Positions 1 to 8,255 of a DNA stretch of 35,933 nt are shown one piece after another (positions within the stretch are counted from its first letter, which is position 1; each line of letters begins with the position of its first letter). This DNA comes from an uncultured bacterium (GTDB taxonomy: Bacteria; Bacteroidota; Bacteroidia; Sphingobacteriales; Sphingobacteriaceae): assembly GCA_903838995.1 (NCBI GenBank), contig CAIMAP010000041.1, positions 1 to 35,933 on the forward strand, written 5' to 3'. The notes beneath the pieces were generated by a model. The model had not been told where the DNA came from and did not search any database. It worked only from the letters and a program-made list of their open reading frames with translations. A program made the position numbers and the translations under genes.

Positions 1-58
1 ACCTTTAGTACCCAAAAATCATCCTTTCTTAAACGAAAGTTTACATCACGAAATTTAA
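1..58 (+). CDS. actF: C-terminal end of probable ActF (Alternative Complex III subunit), partial
   Basis: The frame starting at base 2 stays open through 18 codons to a TAA at 56-58 and ends in LVPKNHPFLNESLHHEI. Bacteroidota ActF-type quinone-binding membrane subunits of Alternative Complex III end in a similar Pro/Asn/His-rich tail. In this phylum the act genes normally lie directly upstream of coxB, as the position here requires. ActF belongs to the complex that oxidises menaquinol and passes electrons to the oxidase encoded next. The call rests on a very short tail plus gene order, so it is tentative. The rest of the gene lies outside the window. Confidence 0.5.
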   Translation, partial: PLVPKNHPFLNESLHHEI

Positions 59-90
59 TTTATTAACGATTCAAATTGAATATCAATCGT

Positions 91-1278
91 ATGAATATAT
101 CTATAGCACAGCAATTAAAATCATCAACTAAAGCAATCTTACTATTCGTTTTATTGACGATTTCCTCAACAATATCTTTTGCACAAGCCACTATGCCTGC
201 GGCAACTGATGTTGCAAGTCAAGAACTTGGAATCACTTTTTGGTTTTATGTTTTATTATTAATCGCTGCTGTTTTTGCTTTCGCGGTAATCAATAAAACT
301 TTAAAAGTGTTAGAATTAACACAAGAATTAAACGGTAAGAAAATCAAAAACACTTACAATAAAGTAAATGGTGTATTCTTTATCTTTTTCTTGGTTTTAT
401 TCTTAGGTTATGTGTATTACGAATTCACTACGCATGGCAGAATGGGATTGCCAGAGTCGGCTTCGGAGCATGGGGTAATCACAGACAATTTATTTAACAT
501 CACAGCACTCATTACCGGTATTGTATTTATCATCACCCATATTTTATTGTTTTATTTCTCTTTCAAATACAAAGGGAAAGAAAAAAGAACCGCATTCTTT
601 TATCCACACAATGATAAGTTAGAATTATACTGGACTATTATTCCAGCAATTGTTTTAGCGGTAATGGTTTTATCGGGATGGAAAGCTTGGACAAATATTA
701 CTGCGCCAGCACCCAAAGAAGCATTGACCATTGATGTTACCGGAAAACAATTCGCATGGATTGTGCGTTACCCTGGCAATGACAATACTTTAGGTTCAAG
801 AGCATTTAAATTAGTAAACGACGTAAACGAAACAGGGGTAGATTTTAATGATAAAAACGCGAAAGACGATTTATTTGTAAACGAAATTTATTTGCCAGTT
901 AACAGACCCGTTAAATTTAATTTCAATGCAAGAGATGTAATTCACTCTGCATACATGCCGCACTTTAGAGCGCAAATGAATTGTGTGCCGGGTATGCCTA
1001 CTACTTTTTGGTTTAGGCCAACGATCACTACCGAGCAAATGCGCTTAAAAACAAATGATCCTAAATTTGATTATGTTTTATTATGTGCTAAAGTTTGTGG
1101 TAGTGCGCATTATAATATGCAAGTAAAAATAGTGGTAGTGAATGATACCGAATATGCAACTTGGTTGGCTACTAAGAAGCCTTTTTATACAGAAGAAATG
1201 GCTAAACAAATTCAAGAAGCGGAAGCAAGTGTTGCCAAAGCAAAAGAAGAAAAATTAGCGTTAAATACTCACGAATAA
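91..1278 (+). CDS. coxB: Cytochrome c oxidase subunit II (CuA subunit)
   Basis: This subunit accepts electrons from cytochrome c at the dinuclear CuA centre on the periplasmic side of the membrane. The CuA ligands are visible: His285 in DVIHS, then Cys332, Cys336, His340 and Met343 in CAKVCGSAHYNM. Residues 1-31 look like a signal peptide (ending SFAQA). The usual two-helix hairpin (about 136-158 and 178-198) is preceded by two additional hydrophobic segments (about 47-67 and 93-110), so the protein is longer than a classical subunit II (395 residues). The C-terminus is a charged Glu/Lys/Ala-rich helix. I chose the ATG at 91; a TTG five codons upstream (76) is possible but less likely. It is the first oxidase gene of the block and ends 20 bases before coxA. 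Confidence 0.95.
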   Translation: MNISIAQQLKSSTKAILLFVLLTISSTISFAQATMPAATDVASQELGITFWFYVLLLIAAVFAFAVINKTLKVLELTQELNGKKIKNTYNKVNGVFFIFFLVLFLGYVYYEFTTHGRMGLPESASEHGVITDNLFNITALITGIVFIITHILLFYFSFKYKGKEKRTAFFYPHNDKLELYWTIIPAIVLAVMVLSGWKAWTNITAPAPKEALTIDVTGKQFAWIVRYPGNDNTLGSRAFKLVNDVNETGVDFNDKNAKDDLFVNEIYLPVNRPVKFNFNARDVIHSAYMPHFRAQMNCVPGMPTTFWFRPTITTEQMRLKTNDPKFDYVLLCAKVCGSAHYNMQVKIVVVNDTEYATWLATKKPFYTEEMAKQIQEAEASVAKAKEEKLALNTHE

Positions 1279-1298
1279 AAAAATTAGATAGATTTTTT

Positions 1299-3113
1299 AT
1301 GTCAGATCACACAACACATCACGAGGAGCATCACAAAGAAACATTTATTTCAAAATATGTGTTCAGTATGGACCATAAAATGATTGCAAAACAATACTTA
1401 ATTACAGGTATTATTATGGCAGTGATTGGAATGGTGCTTTCTATATTATTTAGAATCCAATTAGGCTGGCCAGATGAGTCTTTTCCTTTCTTAGAAAAAG
1501 TACTAGGTAAATGGGCACAAGGCGGAAGAATAGATCCATCATTTTACATGTCAATGGTTACCATTCATGGAACTATTATGGTATTCTTTGTATTGACTGC
1601 AGGATTGAGCGGAACCTTTAGTAATTTATTAATTCCATTACAAGTTGGCGCAAGAGATATGGCATCGCCATTTATCAATATGCTTTCTTATTGGTTTTTC
1701 TTCTTGTCTAGTGTAATCATGACTTGGTCATTATTAATCGAAACTGGTCCTGCTTCTGGCGGGTGGACAATCTATCCTCCACTGTCTGCATTACCAAAAG
1801 CAATGCCAGGCTCAGGCTTAGGAATGACGCTTTGGTTAATTTCCATGGCCATATTCGTTGCTTCTGCTTTAATGGGTGGTATTAATTATATCAGTACGGT
1901 TTTAAATATGCGTACCAAAGGCATGTCGATGACTAAATTGCCATTAACTATTTGGGCGTTTTTATTGACTGCAATTTTAGGGGTATTGTCTTTCCCAGTT
2001 TTATTCGCTGGTGTTATTTTATTAATTTTTGATAGAGGATTTGGAACAAGTTTTTACTTGTCAGATATTTTTATTGGTGGCGAGGCATTGCCTAATCATG
2101 GCGGAAGTCCAGTATTATTCCAACATTTATTTTGGTTCTTAGGACATCCCGAAGTATACATCATCATCATGCCAGCATTGGGTATTAGTTCAGAGATTAT
2201 TGCAACAAATGCAAGAAAACCAATCTTTGGATACCGCGCCATGATTATTTCTTTAATTGGTATTGCCTTTTTATCTTTCATTGTTTGGGGTCACCATATG
2301 TTTATTACCGGAATGAATCCGTTCTTAGGTTCGGTCTTCATGTTTACCACCTTAATCATTGCGGTACCATCGGCAGTAAAAACTTTTAATTATTTAGCCA
2401 CACTTTGGAGAGGTAATATTCAATTTACACCAGCTATGTTGTTTGCAATTGGATTGGTTTCTTTATTTATTACCGGTGGATTAACAGGTATATTTTTAGG
2501 AAACGCTTCTTTAGATATTAACTTACACGACACTTACTTTGTAGTTGCCCATTTCCATATTGTAATGGGTAGTGCGGCCATGTTTGGCATGTTTGCAGGA
2601 GTTTACCATTGGTATCCTCGTTTGTTTGGAAAAATGATGGATGAGCGTTTAGGCTATTTCCATTTTTGGTTAACTTTTATTGCGGTTTATTGTGTGTTTT
2701 TCCCAATGCACTTTATGGGATTAGACGGTGTGCCCAGAAGATATTATGCTTTCACTAGTTTTGATTTCATGAAAGAATGGTTAGCAGTTAATAGATTTAT
2801 TAGTATTGCCGCTATCTTAGGATCACTTGCACAATTTATTTTCTTATACAACTTCTTCAGAAGTATTTTTAAAGGAAAGAAAGCACCACAAAATCCTTGG
2901 AATTCAAATACATTAGAGTGGACTGCACCAGTAGAACACATGCATGGCAATTGGCCAGGAGAAATTCCTTGGGTTTATCGTTGGCCATATGATTATAGCA
3001 AGCCAGGACATGACGAAGATTTTATTCCGCAAAATGTACCATTATCACAAACAATGTCTTCGAACTTGCCAGGTGATTATGGAACGCATCACGGTTCAAA
3101 AGCCAGTCATTAA
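1299..3113 (+). CDS. coxA: Cytochrome c oxidase subunit I (heme a/a3-CuB subunit)
   Basis: This is the catalytic subunit of an A-type heme-copper oxidase. It reduces O2 to water and pumps protons. Visible ligands are His90 (heme a), His283 with cross-linked Tyr287 in GHPEVY (CuB), His332-His333 in WGHHMF (CuB), and His418 (heme a3) and His420 (heme a) in VAHFH. Proton-channel residues are present: Glu285 of the HPEVY motif, Lys361 in VPSAVKTF (K channel) and Asp120/Asn127 in the D-channel loop. This combination points to an A1-type oxidase. It has about 12 membrane segments over 604 residues. The N-terminus (DHTTHHEEHH) and C-terminus (GTHHGSKASH) are His-rich. It lies between coxB and ctaA in the same orientation. 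Confidence 0.97.
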   Translation: MSDHTTHHEEHHKETFISKYVFSMDHKMIAKQYLITGIIMAVIGMVLSILFRIQLGWPDESFPFLEKVLGKWAQGGRIDPSFYMSMVTIHGTIMVFFVLTAGLSGTFSNLLIPLQVGARDMASPFINMLSYWFFFLSSVIMTWSLLIETGPASGGWTIYPPLSALPKAMPGSGLGMTLWLISMAIFVASALMGGINYISTVLNMRTKGMSMTKLPLTIWAFLLTAILGVLSFPVLFAGVILLIFDRGFGTSFYLSDIFIGGEALPNHGGSPVLFQHLFWFLGHPEVYIIIMPALGISSEIIATNARKPIFGYRAMIISLIGIAFLSFIVWGHHMFITGMNPFLGSVFMFTTLIIAVPSAVKTFNYLATLWRGNIQFTPAMLFAIGLVSLFITGGLTGIFLGNASLDINLHDTYFVVAHFHIVMGSAAMFGMFAGVYHWYPRLFGKMMDERLGYFHFWLTFIAVYCVFFPMHFMGLDGVPRRYYAFTSFDFMKEWLAVNRFISIAAILGSLAQFIFLYNFFRSIFKGKKAPQNPWNSNTLEWTAPVEHMHGNWPGEIPWVYRWPYDYSKPGHDEDFIPQNVPLSQTMSSNLPGDYGTHHGSKASH

Positions 3114-3128
3114 TAATTAAAAAAAAGT

Positions 3129-4229
3129 ATGGATCATGCCGCAAATATTTCGGAGTATTCATCAAAAGAAAAAAGGTTTTTAAAGATTACCTTTTATACA
3201 ATTTGTTCTTTGTTTCTTTTGATTCTTGCTGGTGGAGTAGTAAGAAGTTCGGGCTCAGGAATGGGTTGCCCAGATTGGCCAAAATGTTTTGATCAATGGG
3301 TGCCACCAACGAGCGTTTCGCAACTTCCTGCAAACTACGAGCAAGCATATGTCCATAAAAGGCTTGAAAAAAATAATCGCTTTGCTAGTCTGTTGAATAA
3401 AATTGGATTTGCTGAACAAGCAGATCGAATTTTAAAAGACCAATCTGTTTTAAAGTCTGAACAATTTAATGTTTGGAATACTTATACAGAATATGTGAAT
3501 CGTTTGATTGGTGCAATCACCGGCATGTTCATGCTCGCAATGACCATAGCAGCATTTGCAATTAGGAAAAATAACCGCGGTGTATTTTCCATTTGTTTAA
3601 GCTCATTGGTATTGGTTGTTTTGCAAGCTTGGATTGGCTCTTGGGTAGTGTCTACAAATTTAACCAGTTGGGTAATAACTGTACACATGTTTTTAGCACT
3701 GGTAATAATTGGATTAGTTGTGCTGGCATATCAAAATGTAAAGTTTAAAAACTTACCAGATTTAAAATTATCTGCTAAGAAATTAAGAACTGCGGAATTG
3801 TTTACCTGGCTTAGTTTAGCCTTGTGTACAGCTCAAATAATATTTGGTACCGAGTTAAGAGAAAGCGTAGATCAACAAGCTACATTTTGGAATCAAAGTA
3901 ATAGAGCATCTTGGGTTGCATTAAGCGGAGAGGTTTTTAATATTCATAAAGGCTTTTCTTTATTACTTACTTTGGCTACCATAATTTGTTCGGGTTATAT
4001 CCTCGAGCATTTTAAAGAAATAAAAAGATTAATAAGCTATGTAATTGTTATTATAACAATTATGGCTTTACAAATAATTACAGGCATTGTGCTGGCCTAT
4101 TTTAATTTGCCGCCAGCTATGCAAACTTTGCATTTGTTTTTTGCAAGTTTATTGATAGGCGCCTGGGTATTACAATTAGCACTATTAGCAAACTATAGAA
4201 AAAGTATTTCTATGGCGATAATAATATAA
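3129..4229 (+). CDS. ctaA: Heme A synthase (COX15/CtaA family)
   Basis: This membrane enzyme oxidises the C8 methyl of heme O to a formyl group, giving heme A for the oxidase. The signature GGVVRSSGSGMGCPDWPKC (residues 35-53) includes the family's loop cysteines C47 and C53. Later His residues in predicted helices are H186 (VITVH), H273 (NIHKG) and H335 (MQTLH). The E-x-x-H-R motif of the family appears here as EYVNR (E121, N124), so one usual heme-ligand His is Asn. At 366 residues with about eight helices it has the normal two-half architecture. It starts 15 bases after coxA and is followed immediately by ctaB. Confidence 0.93.
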   Translation: MDHAANISEYSSKEKRFLKITFYTICSLFLLILAGGVVRSSGSGMGCPDWPKCFDQWVPPTSVSQLPANYEQAYVHKRLEKNNRFASLLNKIGFAEQADRILKDQSVLKSEQFNVWNTYTEYVNRLIGAITGMFMLAMTIAAFAIRKNNRGVFSICLSSLVLVVLQAWIGSWVVSTNLTSWVITVHMFLALVIIGLVVLAYQNVKFKNLPDLKLSAKKLRTAELFTWLSLALCTAQIIFGTELRESVDQQATFWNQSNRASWVALSGEVFNIHKGFSLLLTLATIICSGYILEHFKEIKRLISYVIVIITIMALQIITGIVLAYFNLPPAMQTLHLFFASLLIGAWVLQLALLANYRKSISMAIII

Positions 4230-5123
4230 ATGATCACAAAAGAAATCAATATCGCACCCTTACAAATGAAAGCTAGAATTGGCAGTTATATTCAATTGCT
4301 TAAATTGAGACTAACCTTGCTCGTTGTGTTTTCTGCTGCCATTACTTTTGCATATGCTGCAAAAGGGCAATTGAGATGGTCGGAATTATTATTGATGATA
4401 TTGGGTGGAATATTAACAACTGGTTCTGCGAATAGTCTGAATCAAATTATCGAAAAAGACACCGATAAATTAATGCATCGTACGCAAAACAGACCGATGC
4501 CAACTTATAAATTAAGTTTAGCAGAAGCGCTCACATTTGCAATAAGTATCGGTGTTGCAGGCATATTTATTTTAACTTATTACTTTAACTTAATCACCGG
4601 AATATTAGGCTTATTTTCTATTATTTCTTATGCTTTTATTTATACGCCTTTAAAACTAAAATCTAATTTTGCGGTTTTTGTAGGCGCCATTGCTGGTGCA
4701 ATGCCACCGCTATTGGGCTATGTAGCCTATACCAATCAATTTGGTTTCGAACCAGGCATTATGTTCGCCATACAATTTATATGGCAATTCCCTCATTTTT
4801 GGGCTATTGCTTGGGTGTTAGATGAAGATTATAGAAGAGCTAATATATTTTTATTGCCGTCGAAAGAAGGTAGAGGTAAAAGTAGTGCATTGCAAATCAT
4901 GTTATTTACACTAGTATTAATTCCTGTTAGTTTATTGCCCATAAAATTTGGGATGGCTGGCACAACACTAGGTATTATTTCCGTTTTAGCCGGACTCGCA
5001 TTTTTTATGCAATCTGTAAAATTATATAAAGAGTGTTCGGTAAAAGCTGCACGCGAATTGATGTTTGGTTCATTTATTTATTTGCCAGTAGTACAAATTA
5101 TTTTATTGATCGATAAATTATAA
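4230..5123 (+). CDS. ctaB: Protoheme IX farnesyltransferase (heme O synthase)
   Basis: This UbiA-family membrane prenyltransferase adds a farnesyl group to heme B, making heme O, the substrate of the CtaA enzyme encoded just before it. The first prenyl-diphosphate/Mg site is recognisable as NQIIEKDTDKLMHRT (about residues 71-85). The second Asp-rich loop is DEDYRRAN, followed by LLP. It has about nine hydrophobic segments in 297 residues, normal for the family. The ATG touches the ctaA stop (TAAATG, no spacer), which suggests translational coupling. A second in-frame ATG at 4266 (MKARIGSY) could also serve as start. Confidence 0.94.
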   Translation: MITKEINIAPLQMKARIGSYIQLLKLRLTLLVVFSAAITFAYAAKGQLRWSELLLMILGGILTTGSANSLNQIIEKDTDKLMHRTQNRPMPTYKLSLAEALTFAISIGVAGIFILTYYFNLITGILGLFSIISYAFIYTPLKLKSNFAVFVGAIAGAMPPLLGYVAYTNQFGFEPGIMFAIQFIWQFPHFWAIAWVLDEDYRRANIFLLPSKEGRGKSSALQIMLFTLVLIPVSLLPIKFGMAGTTLGIISVLAGLAFFMQSVKLYKECSVKAARELMFGSFIYLPVVQIILLIDKL

Positions 5124-5126
5124 GCT

Positions 5127-5699
5127 ATGATAGCAGAAGAGACAACATCTAATACAGCATTTAACAGCCAACCTAAAAAGTTTGTCACCTGGTTATTTGT
5201 TCTCAGTTCTTTAATGTGTTTTGCTGGCTTAACTAGTGCTTACATTGTGAGAAAAGCAGAAGGCAACTGGAAAATTTTTGATTTGCCACAGGCGTTTTAT
5301 TATACTACTGTACTTATTTTATTAAGCAGCATCACTTTGCATTTGTCATTAACAAATGCCAAAAAAGGGCAAATAGCTAAACAGAAAAATTATTTAGTTA
5401 TTACGATCATTTTAGGGCTTGGATTTTTATTTGGCCAATATTTTGCTTGGAAACAATTAGTAGCAAATGGCATTTATTTTGCTGGTAATCCTGCAGAATC
5501 ATTTTTATATGTCATCTCTGGATTTCACGCATTTCATATTATAGCCGGCATTATGCTTTTATTGTTTGCATTAACTGGCACTTTCAGCAAAATCAATCAA
5601 ACAAAAAATATATTCCGCATGGAAATAAGCACCATCTTTTGGCACTTTATTGACATTTTGTGGATATATTTGTTAGTGTTTTTATTAATCAATAGATAG
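5127..5699 (+). CDS. Cytochrome c oxidase subunit III family protein (shorter copy)
   Basis: This is a 190-residue membrane protein of the heme-copper oxidase subunit III family, with about five hydrophobic segments. The typical C-terminal signature is present: GFHAFHIIAG, then WHFIDILWIYLL. Subunit III stabilises subunit I and its proton uptake. The gene starts 3 bases after ctaB and is followed 12 bases later by a second, longer subunit III gene. The two copies share the GFH(A/G)FH and WHF(I/V)D motifs but otherwise differ. This copy lacks the WEW motif of the second helix and has FAWKQL instead. Whether both are present in one enzyme cannot be told from sequence. Confidence 0.88.
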   Translation: MIAEETTSNTAFNSQPKKFVTWLFVLSSLMCFAGLTSAYIVRKAEGNWKIFDLPQAFYYTTVLILLSSITLHLSLTNAKKGQIAKQKNYLVITIILGLGFLFGQYFAWKQLVANGIYFAGNPAESFLYVISGFHAFHIIAGIMLLLFALTGTFSKINQTKNIFRMEISTIFWHFIDILWIYLLVFLLINR

Positions 5700-5711
5700 T
5701 TTTTAATACCA

Positions 5712-6395
5712 ATGACAACAAACACTTCAGAAATCGACGAGATTAAATCAACACCATGGAATGGTGGAAGATCTCCTTTTAATGTGGAGTATGGTAAAAT
5801 GATGATGTGGTTTTTCCTGCTCTCAGATGCCTTTACTTTTTCAGGGTTACTAATTGCTTATGGCGCTTTGCGTTTCAGTAGTGTATCGTGGCCAAATCCA
5901 GACGAAGTTTTCCAGTCTGCTCCAGGCATTCATGGCGGAGCACCATTGGTGTTCGTTGGTATCATGACATTTATTTTAATCATGAGTTCTGTAACCATGG
6001 TATTAGCCGTTGAAGCAGGTCATCGTAAAGCTAAATCAGAAGTTTCTAAATGGATGATCTGGACAATTATCGGTGGATTAGCATTTTTAAGTTGTCAAGC
6101 TTGGGAGTGGACACATTTACACCACGAAGGTGCTTGGTGGGGTGCAAATCCTTTCTTAAATAAAGACGGCTCTGTGGCTTCTACTAACTTCACTAATTTA
6201 TTTTTTACCATTACTGGTTTCCATGGTTTCCATGTTTTCTCTGGTGTGGTATTGAATGTGATTATATGGATCAATGTATTAGGCGGAACCTACGAACGCC
6301 GTGGACATTACGACATGATTGAAAAGGTTGGACTATACTGGCACTTTGTAGACTTAGTGTGGGTATTTGTGTTTACCTTCTTTTATTTGGTTTAA
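5712..6395 (+). CDS. coxC: Cytochrome c oxidase subunit III
   Basis: This is a 227-residue integral membrane protein with the hallmarks of oxidase subunit III: SCQAWEWTHL in a central helix, ITGFHGFHVFSG, and the C-terminal WHFVDLVWVFVFTFFYLV. The N-terminus (TPWNGGRSPF) is soluble. It is the longer of two tandem subunit III genes and probably the main structural subunit of the aa3 oxidase, since it keeps the WEW motif. It lies 12 bases after the shorter copy and 24 bases before the subunit IV gene. Confidence 0.92.
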   Translation: MTTNTSEIDEIKSTPWNGGRSPFNVEYGKMMMWFFLLSDAFTFSGLLIAYGALRFSSVSWPNPDEVFQSAPGIHGGAPLVFVGIMTFILIMSSVTMVLAVEAGHRKAKSEVSKWMIWTIIGGLAFLSCQAWEWTHLHHEGAWWGANPFLNKDGSVASTNFTNLFFTITGFHGFHVFSGVVLNVIIWINVLGGTYERRGHYDMIEKVGLYWHFVDLVWVFVFTFFYLV

Positions 6396-6419
6396 TTTTA
6401 ATCTTTTATACATATTCAT

Positions 6420-6761
6420 ATGTCAGCAGATCAACAACACATTGCACACCATGACGATCATGGTTCAATGACAAAAAAGAAAATTTGGGGAGTATTTTGG
6501 GTGTTATTAGGAATAACCACAATTGAATTTTTTATTGCCTTGGTTTTAATTCCTCGTGGGGTGCTAAGTCACCCAGTTGGAAATATTATTTACATCGGAC
6601 TAACATTATTAAAAGCATTTTATATTGTAGCTTATTTCATGCATTTAAAATTTGAAAAAATAGGCTTAATTTATTCCATCCTTGTTCCTTTAATGTTCAT
6701 TATTTTCTTTATTATATGGATGTTATACGAAGGAAATTTCTGGATGCATATTAGATTATAA
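6420..6761 (+). CDS. Cytochrome c oxidase subunit IV (CyoD/COX4-prokaryotic family)
   Basis: This is a small 113-residue protein with three hydrophobic segments and the family signature YFMHLKFEK near residue 73. Subunit IV is an accessory membrane subunit of bacterial heme-copper oxidases. The N-terminus is His/Asp-rich (QQHIAHHDDHG). It lies between coxC and the SCO gene, with a single base between its stop and the SCO start. Confidence 0.9.
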   Translation: MSADQQHIAHHDDHGSMTKKKIWGVFWVLLGITTIEFFIALVLIPRGVLSHPVGNIIYIGLTLLKAFYIVAYFMHLKFEKIGLIYSILVPLMFIIFFIIWMLYEGNFWMHIRL

Positions 6762-6762
6762 T

Positions 6763-7452
6763 ATGAATAGCAGAGGAGCCAAACAAACAGTTATTTTATT
6801 CATTGTATTATTTGTTCCGGTTGTTGGGTATTTTTTGCTCAAAACCGGAACAAATCATTATAAGGCATTGCCCATCTTTGGCGAAAAGTATGTCGAAAAC
6901 ACCATCGTTAATGATAAAGAGCAAGCCGATACAGTTTATCACCAAGTAGCAGGCATTAATTTTCAAGACCAACAAAACCAAACAATAAATGATAGTGTTT
7001 TAGCTGGCAAAATTAAAATTGTTAATTTTTTCTTTACCACATGCCAAACCATTTGCCCTAAAATGTCAACGCAAATGGAACGCGTGCAAAAAAGAGTGCA
7101 AACAATCGACGAAATTCAAATGCTATCTTTTACTGTAAATCCCGAAATAGATAACGTCGCCGCTTTAGCTACTTATGCAGCAGCACATCATGCAATCAAC
7201 AGCAAATGGCATTTTTTAACTGGGCCAAAAAAAGAAATTTACGACCTTGCCAGACGCGGATATTTAGTTACTGCGCTTCAAGGAGATGGCGGGCCTAATG
7301 ATTTTATTCATACCGAAATGTTTGTGCTAGTGGATCATCAAAATAGAATTAGAGGATATTATGATGGCACCTCGGCAACAGCAGTTGACTCTTTAATAGA
7401 TGATATAAAAGTGTTAGTGAAAGAAGAAATTTTACCGAAAAAAAGAAAATAA
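6763..7452 (+). CDS. SCO1/SenC family copper chaperone/thiol reductase
   Basis: This is a membrane-anchored thioredoxin-fold protein that delivers copper to, or reduces the cysteines of, the CuA site of CoxB. It has an N-terminal anchor (about residues 9-26). The copper ligands are Cys94 and Cys98 in TTCQTICPKM and His183 in FIHTEMF. Its 229 residues fit the family. It follows subunit IV by one base and precedes DUF420 by three, which supports a role in maturing the oxidase encoded here. Confidence 0.93.
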   Translation: MNSRGAKQTVILFIVLFVPVVGYFLLKTGTNHYKALPIFGEKYVENTIVNDKEQADTVYHQVAGINFQDQQNQTINDSVLAGKIKIVNFFFTTCQTICPKMSTQMERVQKRVQTIDEIQMLSFTVNPEIDNVAALATYAAAHHAINSKWHFLTGPKKEIYDLARRGYLVTALQGDGGPNDFIHTEMFVLVDHQNRIRGYYDGTSATAVDSLIDDIKVLVKEEILPKKRK

Positions 7453-7455
7453 AAC

Positions 7456-7986
7456 ATGAACGATAAATTAATCACAAGACTTGTATACGGAATTTCTGTA
7501 TTTGTTTTTATTGTGGTAGTAATTTTAAATAGAAAATTTATACCCGTAACAATTGAAACACCCAGCTTTGTATTTTATCTACCTGCATTAAATGCAACAA
7601 TTAATGGCCTTTGCAGCCTTTTGCTTTTGGTTTCTTTATATCAAATCAAACGTAAAAATATTGAATTGCATAAAAAAATTAACATCGCCACCTTTTGTCT
7701 TTCTTCTTTATTTTTAGTGTCTTATATTTTGTTCCATTATTTTGTAAAAGAAACAAGCTATGGTGGCCAAGGCGCAATGAAGTATGTTTATTACGTAATA
7801 TTAATTAGTCATATATTTTTAGCATCAATTGTATTGCCTTTAATTTTATTTAGTTTCAACGCTGGCTTGAAAATGGATGTGGAAAGACACAGAAAACTGG
7901 TAAGGTATACTTACCCAATTTGGTTGTATGTAACCATTACCGGGGTAATTGTTTACCTGATGATTTCACCTTATTATACTTTCTAA
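7456..7986 (+). CDS. DUF420 membrane protein (CtaM-like oxidase maturation factor)
   Basis: This is a 176-residue protein with about five membrane helices and the DUF420 signature: HRKLVRYTYPIWLYV followed by TGVIVYLMI near the C-terminus. Relatives in Firmicutes (CtaM/YozB) are needed to make active heme A-containing oxidases. Its place directly after SCO in the oxidase block fits the same role, but that is inference from family and context. The stop is followed one base later by the start of the small CPMC protein. Confidence 0.87.
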   Translation: MNDKLITRLVYGISVFVFIVVVILNRKFIPVTIETPSFVFYLPALNATINGLCSLLLLVSLYQIKRKNIELHKKINIATFCLSSLFLVSYILFHYFVKETSYGGQGAMKYVYYVILISHIFLASIVLPLILFSFNAGLKMDVERHRKLVRYTYPIWLYVTITGVIVYLMISPYYTF

Positions 7987-7987
7987 A

Positions 7988-8251
7988 ATGAAAAAAATAT
8001 TTTTTGTTTTGTGCCTATTGACATTTTTGTTTGCCGCAGATTTTACTTTTGCTCAGTGTCCAATGTGTAAATCTGCAGTGGAGTCTTCGATTAAAAGCGG
8101 GCAAAATAATGTTGGAAAAGGTCTAAACGATGGCATTTTGTATTTACTAGCAGCACCATATTTATTTGTAGGCACCTTAGGCTTTTTATGGTTTAAAAAA
8201 TACCGTGCAAAAGTAGCTAGTCAAGACGACGATAACTTAACGGCAAATTAA
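7988..8251 (+). CDS. Small exported membrane protein with CPMC motif, unknown function
   Basis: This 87-residue protein has a signal peptide (about 1-22, ending DFTFA), then CPMCKSAVESS with Cys24 and Cys27 at the start of the mature chain. A short Gly/Asn-rich linker follows, then one C-terminal membrane helix (about 49-68) and a charged tail. The CxxC would therefore sit in the periplasm, tethered by the C-terminal helix. I do not recognise a named family. The location, one base after DUF420 and four before DUF983 and close to SCO, suggests a copper- or thiol-handling role in oxidase assembly, but nothing in the sequence proves it. Confidence 0.8.
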   Translation: MKKIFFVLCLLTFLFAADFTFAQCPMCKSAVESSIKSGQNNVGKGLNDGILYLLAAPYLFVGTLGFLWFKKYRAKVASQDDDNLTAN

Positions 8252-8255
8252 TTTT

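Noticed and set aside
76-90. TTG start five codons upstream of coxB
   Set aside because: An ATG follows at 91 directly before the signal peptide; the extra five residues are not needed for any domain.
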